From Fasciolopsis buskii (taxonomy: Eukaryota; Platyhelminthes; Trematoda; Plagiorchiida; Fasciolidae): DNA of 64,000 bases. Made by a program: the position numbers and the translations under genes. The notes under the pieces were generated by a model. It did not search any database. It saw nothing but the letters and a program-made list of their open reading frames with translations, and had not been told where the DNA came from. The stretch covers positions 1-64,000 of the forward strand of contig LUCM01011787.1 of the NCBI GenBank assembly GCA_008360955.1. Reading direction: 5' to 3'. Shown piece by piece: positions 26,136-36,694 of the stretch. Position 1 is the first letter of the stretch; every line of letters starts with the position of its first letter.

Positions 26136-26530
26136 TCAGCTGACTACCTGCAGTCGGGAAGGGTTTTCCTTCGCCTCTGGTATATTTGATGACATGTAGC
26201 GTTTGATCATTGGGAATAGAGTATCTTCCTTGCTCTCCGCTTGCATAATGACTACGAAATCTGGGATTGGGACGAACACCCTAGAGATTATGGTGAAAGT
26301 TCTGCAAGAAAATGTGGTAACGACTGGTTGCAGTGCGTTGGGGGAAAATGACGGTGTGCCTTTATGTGACAACTTTTCAGCGGAACCCCCAATTTCTTGC
26401 CGGCATTGCTTACCCACAGCTCACTACTATGCGTTGCGTGCTGTGGGGCCAGGTGTATGTCAGCCATGTCATGTTCATGACTGAAGCTGTATCTCTGCGG
26501 CATCGGGGCTTGTAATTCAAACCCCTTCCA
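26136..26530 (-). mobile_element. Possible Ty3/Gypsy RNase H-integrase linker remnant
   Basis: On the minus strand, 26545-26288 gives MPQRYSFSHEHDMADIHLAP. This is similar in layout to the LQRWxxxLxxYDxDIxxxP end of Gypsy RNase H. The frame 26417-26136 gives GKQ...GGSAEKLSH and then AESKEDTLFPMIKRYM. The second peptide fits the xATxxDPxLxxVIxYI linker before the integrase zinc finger. One frameshift joins them. The similarity is weak and no catalytic residue falls in this stretch. Confidence 0.35.
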
Positions 26531-27699
26531 CGTAGAAGTAAACACTTAATGTCATGTGCTTTTCTGGAGCACTTAGAGCAAGTGATTGCATAGCGAAAGC
26601 CCTTGTTTGAAGAAATGGCGGTTGAATCTGGGATAAGAAATCCGGTGAACGGACGCTACGGCGCGTATGACGTAAGCCGAGACACGTAATTGGCGTGGGG
26701 ATAACGGACACCAGAAGTAAATAACCAGAAGTCTGCCTGTTTGCCACGGCGTCGCGGCCGAGAACCCCCGGCGCACTTCTGTGCTAAAGTGAATGTTTAA
26801 AATGACCCAACGTTCAAATGACCATTCTACATTTCAAACGTTCTTGTTGTGAAGATGCCATGGGCTGGGAGATCTCTCCCGCTGAAACGGGCCCGTATTT
26901 TTGCACGGCAATCATGCCTTTATTATGCACCTCACTACTGTGGGACGTCTGTTAGCTTTCATGGCTTTTACTCGAGCAAGCTCCTATTTCTTCTTAGCCT
27001 ACACCATGGTTCTCACTCAGTGATGGAAGCTTTTGTGGTTTCCCATCGCCGAAAAGTTCACTGTGCCGCAGCGGTGATCCATGCTGAGCATTACACTTAA
27101 CTGCCTTCCAGCTAGGGTCAAAATGGAACCCAATTTGGACATGGTCACAGCTTTGACTACAGGTAATAAACATTCGCAATCTCCTGTTTCCTCTTTTCTC
27201 AGTCTTTTCAGCTTAAACTTAACACTGGATTATTTCTAGAGTTCTGCGACTATATACTAAAAGACAGCAAGGCTAATTAAACAGGCCTTGAAGCCTGACA
27301 ATCGCAAGGAACCCATAACATCAAGAAGTGGTATAGGAAAACTGCATTATTTTGCGAGGCAATTCAGAGGCGCCGAAAAGGGAGGCACTGAAGTCCTGAT
27401 TGGCGCTAGCCACAGCCACCAGGGGGCAGCTAGTCTGAATAGAGGAGTAGAACCTTACACAGAGGAAGGATACGTGACTTCACAGAAAATTTCAACAAAC
27501 CGGATGATTTCAAAAAACCCGAAAAACGACATCCGTGTAACACTGAGAAAACACAATTTGGTGAACAAGCTCGTTTTCGGTGATTCGCACTCATGCCCTT
27601 TCATCATTATATATTTAGAAGAATTCACTTTAGGAAGGGTTGGATTAGTCGGTGGAAAAGAAGCCTGTATACTTATCTCTGCCATCCAAAGGTGACATG
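26531..27699. other. No recognisable gene
   Basis: A 135-codon + frame at 27288-27695 has no recognisable domain. Confidence 0.4.
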
Positions 27700-28165
27700 G
27701 TATCAGGGATAGCACGACGAGGAATTACTCGCGCTCTCAGTAAGAAATTTTACTACAAATCTTGTTCAAATGCCGCCCCATATTGTCGTTGCGGTTGAAA
27801 GACAAAGTCATTGATTCTGCAGCCCCGTTTTGTATCTATTCATTCACATGTTCCTGTGGGACAATGTACATCGGCCGCACTACCAGACGCTTGTCTGAAC
27901 GCATCCGTGAGCACCACCTTGAATGGTTGGTCACTGGAACAATTAAGCCACTAAAAGCGCAGCTGTTTCACATCTTCCAAAGACTAACCACACCGCTAAT
28001 AGGACGCAAGCTTTCCAAACCCTGTATAAGGTCAGAGGTCAACAATCCAGGTTGGCAAAGTTTCGCCTCTTGAGCACTGCGGAATCTGTCGCAATCCATC
28101 TTCACAATTCTCTCAAAAACAATTTGTGGTTGCCTTTCACCTACCTCGGCTAACATTCCGTCCCA
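27700..28165 (+). mobile_element. Penelope-like retroelement, C-terminal GIY-YIG endonuclease domain
   Basis: The + frame 27762-28073 reads FKCRPILSLRLKDK and then CIYSFTCSCGTMYIGRTTRR, LSERIREHHLEWL. This is the CxC-bearing GIY-YIG nuclease of Penelope-like elements: IYxF...CxCG...YIGRTxRxLxxRIxEH. Upstream at about 27740 a second frame gives ALSKKFYYKS, the preceding linker. After a frameshift near 28030 another frame continues with RLAKFRLLSTAESVAIH, the conserved end of the protein. The reverse-transcriptase part is missing, so this is a truncated 3' copy. In these elements the domain is thought to nick target DNA. Tyr, Gly, Arg and Glu/His positions of the domain look preserved, but the frame is broken. 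Confidence 0.8.
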
Positions 28166-29879
28166 GTGCAAACCCTAGACAACGAGGCAATTAACACAAC
28201 ACGTTATTGTGCATTCAAGTTATGCATGTAACACCACAAATCTATTACCCACCCATATTTTTTCTGTCTATTCCAATCCTTCTTAAAGCGAATGTTTCCA
28301 AATATATAATGATGTAATGGCATGAGCACGAATCACTGAAAGCGAGCTTGTCCGCCAAATTGTTTTCTTAACGTGTTCATTGAGAATTATCGAGGAATCC
28401 GTATAACAGATGAAAAAATGCCAAGCCGAATAAATGAAACTTTCCACAAATCAATCCCCCATTTGGCCGGCCAAGGCAACGCAAAAATGGGATTATGCCT
28501 TACTACATCACTGCCCCAAAGAATCAAGAGTTCGGAAAAGGTGGGTAACTGGCCGTAAAGCGTAATGACTTTAAACTTTAAGGGGACGGAAGGAAAAAGG
28601 CAAATGAAATTGGTTGCTGGCCAATACACCCTGTTGAGTCGCCATAGGAAGAACATCGATCCAGATGGTCAACTACAAGTAGTATTCCAAATGGTCCAAA
28701 GCAAGCTGGGGGGGTTATCAACGCACTCAAGATGAGCCTTTATTCAGTGCTGCGCCGTACAGTAAAGCTCATTGTCCTACTGCTCGAGATATCCAATCCC
28801 TTTACGATTTCGCCCCTGATTAGCCAAAACCATTTTACTTGCAGCGTTTGAACCTTATCGTTAAAGCCTAAAGCGCACCTTGATTATTAAGTGAAAAACT
28901 TTCAAAACCCTGCAGAGCCAGGTAGTGCAGATTTGGGTATAGCCTACCGCGCTAGTTGCAGTTCCGTGCGGATGACGGGACTAAACCAAATACGCGAAAA
29001 ATTTTAGCTTTAAGCATGAGGCATGCTACATCTGTGTAGCATGCCTCTGTGTAGCCGATTGACATCTAAGATGATTGATTTCTGCTTCTTGTACGACGAA
29101 CTGAAATACGTTTGCTCGCTGTGTCTAGTAATGCAAACGTAGGAACACCAACCCGCAAAAAGTGGAAAAGGGAGGTTACTTCAACCCGGGAATCTCATCT
29201 GCGGATTGCCACTGATAATCGCCGTTTTGAGCCGGACTCGAGACTCCCAACGTTGGATTTCGGAATGGGTGCGCGAACATTCCATGGATGGGGACTCGTG
29301 TTATAGCCCCCAAAAATGACAATGGTGCAACGAAAGCTACCGCGGATAATATGTGGGAGCTTAGAGAGAAGACAGCCTGCATAAGCGATCACAAGTCGTA
29401 ACAGGTTTGTTCAACTCCTCTCTAACTTTAGGAAGCCTAGATGGTGGGAGGGTGGGAGACGTGCTGGAACTCAGCAAAAGAAAGAATATGAATGACGAAA
29501 GCAAATATCGCTAATATTTCTTTTGGGTTTTCTGAGGTTAATGAGACTTTGCATTCGGGATCTAGTCACCAGGCGCCCAATCAAGAGCGAGTAGATTAGA
29601 CACAATCGGCAAGATTTTGCCGTTGACAATCAGTATTTGACAAATATGCTGTCACTCCCAGATCAAGTGACCAACGGAATGAAGGGCTGGGCCAACGGAA
29701 AAGGGCAATCTCGATTTTCAGACCGATTCTGTTGGCTACAGGTCTCTGCTATCCAAGATGGGGTCTCATAAAGTAGCACCCCGGCCACAAAATGTTTCAG
29801 CGACTATCTTCAGGGCTGCAGATTCTGTATAATGGTACATGTATCCCGGCCCGCACCAACGAATGCTTGTAGTGGGATG
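28166..29879. other. No recognisable gene
   Basis: Frames under 90 codons; one strong short hairpin at 29018-29047. Confidence 0.4.
29018..29047. other. Perfect 13-bp stem hairpin
   Basis: Left arm GAGGCATGCTACA and right arm TGTAGCATGCCTC are perfect inverted repeats around a 4-nt TCTG loop. Confidence 0.85.
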
Positions 29880-30540
29880 CTGCAGCTTTTGGCGTTGGGT
29901 CTGCTGCTTTTCTTAGTAATCATCAGTGATCTAGTGGGGCAATCCAAAACCCCGTTGTTTGCTCATTGATGACGCAAAAATTACAAATAATTCATGCGAC
30001 AACCTAGTACATACGGATTTCGACAACGTGTGCCTGTTCGTGTAGGTGCGGGATGCCACTGGACACAGAAAGATGCAAGCAACTGGTGACCCGAAGAGGA
30101 GCAACTAAAAGGCATTCCAAACCATGCAGCCCAGCAGGAAATTTCCGAGGAAGCAGAAAGGAATGATCTTGGGGTAATTATCCATGAATCCTCCAGACCA
30201 TCAACACGATGGGCAGCAGCGGTTGGTAAGGCAACTTAGGTGCCGAACCAACTCCGGCGAGTAGTAATTTCCAGGGCGTTCCCCATTCAGAGCAGGAAGC
30301 ACGATCGTGGGGGCCCATTTCGGTTAATGATAAGCTCAAATCGGAAAAAGACCAAAGGTGTTCCGCTTGGATGACCTAAGGAATAGGTGGGCTAAAGTGC
30401 CAGGCGAGGCCACGGTCCTTGGATTGATACTCATTATGCCACAGACTGCTCAGGGGCGAAATCTAGATTACTCTGAAGTTGCTAAGAGGTCTGAAAGTGG
30501 CAGCTGGTCACCATTTTATCTTCAATAAAATTCAGTCTCT
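29880..30540 (+). mobile_element. CR1-like LINE reverse-transcriptase remnant
   Basis: At 29902-29960 the frame gives LLLFLVIISDLVGQ, the LGPLLFLIYINDL motif. At 29965-29982 it gives IDDAKI, where the catalytic YADD motif has Ile in place of Tyr/Phe and lacks one residue. At 30160-30240 it gives NDLGVIIHESSRPSTRWAAAVGKA, the thumb motif xDLGVxxxxxLxxxxQxxxAAxKA. Near 30410-30470 the peptide YSLCHRLLRGEI corresponds to LYSLxxRRLRGDLI. Stops between these blocks show decay. It belongs to the same general type as the copy at 31190-33945, but the pieces overlap in content, so it is a separate insertion. Confidence 0.7.
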
Positions 30541-31189
30541 ACGACAGCACAGAGGAAGGTTATTAAAACTTCAAAACTCTGTATGTCCTCAGGTTGTTAC
30601 TTAACGCACAGATAGTCGTTAACGCACGGAACGAACTATCTGAAGAAGTGTTATCTATCCTCAATTTTGCGCAGTTTGAAGCCCGTTTGGACGCAGTTTC
30701 CCAACCATATGCAGAATCGTTTTCTTTCTCTATCACACTTGTTTTTCTTCCCAGAAATACCACCAATTCCTTCAGCATTATGGCCTTCATATAGCCCTTG
30801 CTCATTATTAGTTTTAGGCTGTAGTAGAGTTTATACGGCAGCTTCATCTTTTTGGGGCTTGTATTGCGTTTTGGCCTTCAGCGTTTCGGCCTTTGGGCAT
30901 ATGCTATTCCAGGGGTCATTCTGAGATGCACTCGAAAATTGATATTGAAACCCGAGAACGGATACTTTGCGGTGGAAGGCTGGAGGAGTACCGGAGCCCA
31001 AAAATACATGGAAATGGACCACCACTCTTCGCTCATTCGCGCGTCTTGTGATCGGAATTGACCTTCCTCCTCATGGAACCTGTGGGAGAGTCTCGCAGTG
31101 GCACACCCAGGACAAAATCCGGTGCCCCCTTTGACACTGCGTCTGGAGACTGCATAGCGAACACTACAAGTCGGCAAGGAGCGCTAGCA
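30541..31189. other. No recognisable gene
   Basis: Several short overlapping frames on both strands; no motif. Confidence 0.4.
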
Positions 31190-33945
31190 TGCGAACCACG
31201 GATGTGGCGCACAAAAATTTGTATCGTTCAAGAAAAATGGAGCCAACTGACCACCAGGACTCAGGGGTTCGACGTACTTGGCATTACAGAGGTCTATAGC
31301 AACAATATGTTCAGGGAAAGGGGAATGAGGGAAGAGGTAATACACACAAATAAGGTAGAAAGGGCGGTACGCAGCAGGGCAGAGCAGCCATATTTGTGCA
31401 TTACAACCTAAACACTGGAAGGTACAGTTCCTAATGCACTCTGCAAATGTGCAAATAACTTCATGCCTCAGCAGGTTTCTAAATAAAAATGACATGCACT
31501 CTGTATGTATACAGAACCGCAACTACGAATATTGAGGATGGTATCGAATGGCTGGGTCTGCTGTAGGCAGTTTTAGTCCGATGTTACAGTAGGCCGATGG
31601 CTGAAGAAATGGGAAAGTCTGCAACATCGATATCTCAGTTGCGGGAACACTAAAGCCGCACCGGAGGATGAATGTGAGCAATCATTAGAAGAGTAACCAG
31701 GGTGAGAGGGAAGTTTATTCCATTCGAGTTTGCCAAAAGCGGTCGTCACCCCCCGTGGCGGCGCCTGAAAATAAGGAGAAACAAGGCTATGGGCAAATGG
31801 CAAGGTGCTTCGTACCCATCTGATGCACAAAAGTAACGGACATGCCCGCAATAGAGATCAGGCGCTCCAAATAAAAGAAAGGTACTTGAGGGTCACTTAT
31901 CAAGGAATATTAAAACAAATTCTAAGGCTTAATACTCGAAAGCAGAATAAAAATATCAGGAAAGTTGTCCTAGAAATACCTGAGTGGAAGCTAGCGTTGA
32001 CCGAATCCGGAATGGCAAATGTCTCGTTGGAGGCGTTCGAGGGTATTTCAGCCTGTGGTGCGAAGCTCATGACAACCTGGGAATCGCGAAAACTGCCCAG
32101 CTTCACAGAGTTTAAGTACCTTTACAGAAGATGAGCAGGTTTTGACAGAGTTGAGCATGTCAACTAAGTTTAAAGCTATCGGCCTGGATTAGCCAAACCC
32201 GACGACCACTGGGCTATGAGCGGAACTACTCTCAGTCACCATCGCGCAGTTCTACAATGCTTCCCTCGGGAAGGGGGGGTGAGTGAAGAATGAAAGACTG
32301 CGGCAGAAGCAAAAATATGCAAAAGTGGACCTAGGTACAGGCAAGCCACCTAGTGAATCACAGTGTTAGTTCAGCAACACCGGAGGGATTCTTAACAGAA
32401 AACCTTGTTTTTTTTAAATTGTGCTACGGAAGGCCAGTGCAGAAGTCTGCTACGACTGAGATGAACATGAGCATTTGGGCTACAAAACGTTAACACTATG
32501 AATAACGGAGGGGGCTGATTCTTGAGTAGAAATCTTGCTCAGGGATGGAAGTTTGGCATTAGGGTTGGGGGGTCCACGACGATCCCAGCCAATATGCCAA
32601 GCGATGCTCCGCAGGGATCATTAGAAGGCTCGTACTCTTCACCGTATTCATTGGCCACCTGGAAAAAGGATAGGCAACCCATGCTACCCTTATGTCGTTG
32701 ACGTCGAAGCACCAGATTTGGACGTACAGAAGGGTAACGAGACAGTCAAAGCCTGGTCCATTGAACCTGTCCATATGTCAAAAAGTAACCACCAGGAAAA
32801 GCTCGGAGGGAAGTGAAAAGGTCATGATATGGATATATACCAATCTAAGGACAAGTCATTAACTGTTTCGAACAATTCGAAACCATCCAGGCATTGTTTA
32901 AGCGCCGCGAGAAAGTCCAAATATATTTAGGCTCAGGTCTACGATGTCCCGCAGGAACCCGGAGTGCTTGGGCCATTGTACGCGTCTATCGTAGGGTCAT
33001 ACCTGGAGTATTGTCTTTAACCCTGGGCGCTGTGCCCGAAAATGATATAATTTGCCTAGAAAGGATGCAGAAACTGACCACCAAGAGGGTTGGCGAAGAG
33101 CAAAAACGCTGTGGCGGAAGGCTCCACGACTGGGTCATTCTCGTCCCCAGAGGCCGATGCACGAGCGATTATCTAATTGCACCGTGCAAAATATTACAGG
33201 GCCATTGAGGCATACACATTGATGTACTGTTCATTCGTATACTAGATTGTGGCACCAGACAACATTGTTTAAGATCGCAGCGTACCCACCCAGGGCTTCA
33301 TACTGGGGCTAGGTTCTTTAACAACGGGGTACTTCTGCTATAAAGTCGACTCCCAGAAAACGTGGCAAATATTAATGCTGATGGATTTAAAGAAGCTCGG
33401 GACGTATGCTGAGCGGCGGTATACTCGGGGCTGGGACATTAAGTTTCAGGTGAGAACATGAAAGGTATCAGTTGGACCTGAGACTGCATATGATACTTTG
33501 CCTTTCACAAACAAAAGAAGGTGCGCACTGTTGAAAACTACGGACAACGGTCGAAAACACCGCTCTGGACGCTCGAGTGGATGGAAGCCGTACTTCCGTT
33601 CTATACCTGCCGATCTGAACTAAACCGTGATTGAAACCGAACCTCACTCGGCATGGTTACCAAATCACCAGCCCGTCGTACCCATCAGTGTGCGACCCTG
33701 TTATCAAAAACATGCGATCTAGCTAACCGGCTGTCAGGTCTTAACCCAGGCGGCTTTTTCAGCAACAGTTAGACCGTCGCACCCGTGACCGTGAGAGGAA
33801 GCTTGCAAATGCACGGAACCGTGTCGTAAACATATGGAATCAAATGCTTGGCGACACGGTGACCATGCCGAGTGTTGTTCCGTTTAAACAGGCGTTGGAT
33901 CGAAACTGGGATGCGATGAGTCCCGATGTAGGGCATTAAGGAACA
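31190..33945 (+). mobile_element. CR1-like LINE, endonuclease to C-terminus (decayed, about 2.75 kb)
   Basis: Blocks occur in the order of a CR1 ORF2. (1) The endonuclease at 31210-31410 has KWSQLTTRTQGFDVLGITEV, the DILGITETW strand motif. (2) A 109-codon linker frame at 31805-32134. (3) The RT at 32600-32760 has PQGS at 32609-32620, then LVLFTVFIGHLEK in the LLFxxYINDL position, and PYVVDV for YADD. (4) The thumb and C-terminal part at 32890-33205 has MQKLTTKRVG. (5) The end of the ORF at 33795-33939 has RNRVVNIWNQM...VTMPSVVPFKQALDRNWD, a close match to the RVVxxWNxLP..VVxAPSVxxFKxxLDxxW tail, closed by a TAA. Many stops and frameshifts make it non-functional. Confidence 0.75.
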
Positions 33946-36694
33946 AAATATAGCTCTGATTTTATTTGAACTACGAACTCCCGCGGCTCGTCATATGTCG
34001 ACCCGTCAAGGTGATATTAGGTATTTTGCATTGTGTTTCCCCCGCTAGGACCCACTGAAATGGACCTTGAAAAGGCAAATACCCAACTGGAGTGCATACC
34101 TTCGAAAGAACTTTGGACACTCAAAGGGTGTGGGCCGAAACTATTCATGTGGAAGCTGAATTAACTTCATCTGAACTGGAACGCAATGCGGACACTCGCC
34201 GGGAGGTGGCATCGTTACCCCCGGTCAGTCAGTGTGTTTGGACGCCGTAGTGAGGGGAAAATTTTATGTAACGAGAGCGGTTGGCTTAGAGTTTGTTGTT
34301 CAACGTGAGACAGGTACGCACAGGGACAATGGTGAAGTGCCATATGGCGGATAAGGTGTCTAAACCTATGCGTGGCACTTGTTTTAATGCCTAGTCTGTT
34401 CTAATCAGGACCTATGGACTCATCCCTTACCCACTGAAATTCTGAAGGTCCTAGGGGCGTGTTTTGGAAAGTCACTTGTGTTTCGGCCCACATCCAATGT
34501 CCCCCTGAACACATTGTGCGTATAGAATTTTTCATGCATAACAGTATCCCTATGAAAGCATGCTCTCAGGCAAGTAGATTTGCTTGAAAAGGCAATGTGT
34601 TCTTCTTTATAAGACAACTTAAAGTAGAGACTAGATAAATTCCTTGACCCATCCTCTTTAGCTCCAAGGAACTACGGGTTCCCAGTGCATCGTCATTTAG
34701 TGTTCATCCTCTGTATATCCGTCACCAAAATTTCCAGTTGCTGTCTTCTTCCTGTTACTGTTAGTGTATCGTGCATGAATACTTATGAGGTGCCGCTTCT
34801 GCTCCACTTATATGCTCGTTGTTATGCTTCTTTGTTTTCGCCGCGTCCTTGATGCCCACGGTATTGTTTTATGCAATGCGGTCACTCAGCACTTGTAGGT
34901 GCGCGAGGAATTTGGCCTTGTTGACATTCGATGCGGAGATGTCCACTATCATTAGGCGGAGGCCTTTGTTCTTGTCATAGGATTCTCTGCAGTGTGGCTT
35001 TTCTATCCCTTTGGTCACCACTGAGAGACCGTCTTCGTCGGCGTGCGAACTGCGTACCCGAACACGGTAACCTCATTCTTTTCGCCGAGATATGAGATGA
35101 GTGAGCTTTGTCACATTAAGATCAACTGGTTTTATGGGTGATGTTTTTGCTGCCGCTGTTTTTTGTGACATCTGGATGATTGGTTATTTAACCGACTCTT
35201 CAACCTCCTTTGATTCCTTTGTGGTTTCTGTCTCAGTCTGTGCAACCGGATCTGAATCGCTGTCTCTCTTCTTGCAGATTTGAGTATTTGGAGTGAGCCC
35301 AAGGTTTGCAGAAATAGGCACACTGGTAAAGCCCCTTGTACATTGCATAAAAGTAAGTTATCGTAGCTGTCAGCAGCACTTGGAACTAAAACAAGCCAAG
35401 CAGACATCGCATTAAATGCCCGCCTTTTTGACTTCCAGTCGGCAACCTTTGCCGTCACATGATTAAGCTGGTGAAGGCTGCTCCTGCTCTTTCAGTTCGA
35501 CTACGCAAGTTTCTGGATGAACCGGCCATTTTATTAGCAAGCAGAGAACTATACTTAATCTCCACCTATCTACAGGGAAGCAGGAGAATAATTTCCTTAT
35601 CCTTAAAACGACGGATTCGAAGAACTTAGTAATAAGATATGGTTTCGAATGGAATACCATCCCAAAACATCTGTACTCACTACACCTTAACTAGCTCGTC
35701 TTGGCGTTTTGATATTCCATCTCTCGCACCTCTTGCTTTCTGAATTAGTAGCTGTTGCAGCTGTCCTTGGTAACTTTTCTTGCCTCTTCTTTGGGGTGAA
35801 ATGCAATTTTGAGTCAGCCTGGTGGCTACTTAATTTTGCAGGTCATTCACCGACCACGTTTAGCTGTAGTCCTGGGAGACAAATTGTCTCTTTATTCGTT
35901 TCCTTCATGTTTGCATACAATATTCTTTTCTGGTATTCTTTATTTTTGTTCACCTTAAATTTCGCTTTTGGTTGGCGCTCTCACGGCTTCTTTCTGATGT
36001 AGAGGGCTGTTAGTCTTTCCTTTGTTCGTTTGCAGTTGGAGGATTGAGTACATGGTCTCCAGTTGTTTTCTAGTCGCGGCATTACGCTTCTGTGACGTCT
36101 GGTGTTGACATCATATGCCTCGATTTTCTCGTTGGGGACATTAGGCGATACAACTGAATACCACAGTAAGTCATCTTGTGTGTTTCGTTTACAACTTCTT
36201 GGCTTTTTACAGCCATTGCCTAGTTCCCGTCTAACTGATCCATCTAACTGTTTTGCGCCCTTTGAGTGATGCCAGATGACCTGCATTTTTCTCCATGGTT
36301 CACTGCAGCAGTCTCCACCGTGGCTTGGCATGGTGAATTGCGCGGTGCCGAGACTCAGAGCTACACAGAATGTCTCCCAAGTTGGAGATGCAATCATGTC
36401 TAATAGGCTACCGGGTACAGGTCAGGCGAGGACCCCTCTCAGAAATACCAGTTATTGGAAACCATCTGGTTTCTCGCTACCAACTACTTTTTCTCTTGGG
36501 ATTACGCTCCACCGAACAAAGGCGGAGACAAACAGTTTACCGATCAAAACCAGGCAGGAGTAAAAGTGGAGTTACTAGGACGAATCGTCGACGTTCATTA
36601 GGTGTTTTTAGGTCATCTAAGCTGGGCAGTTCCAGCTCCAAAGATGCTACCCCGTCCGATTTCGCCTGTTTCATTGGACGGTCACCGCAGATGT
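33946..36694. other. No recognisable gene
   Basis: Frames of 60-138 codons occur on both strands. The largest, at 35981-36397 (-), and the + frames at 36276-36783 may be 5' parts of the following LINE, but I recognise no domain. Confidence 0.35.
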
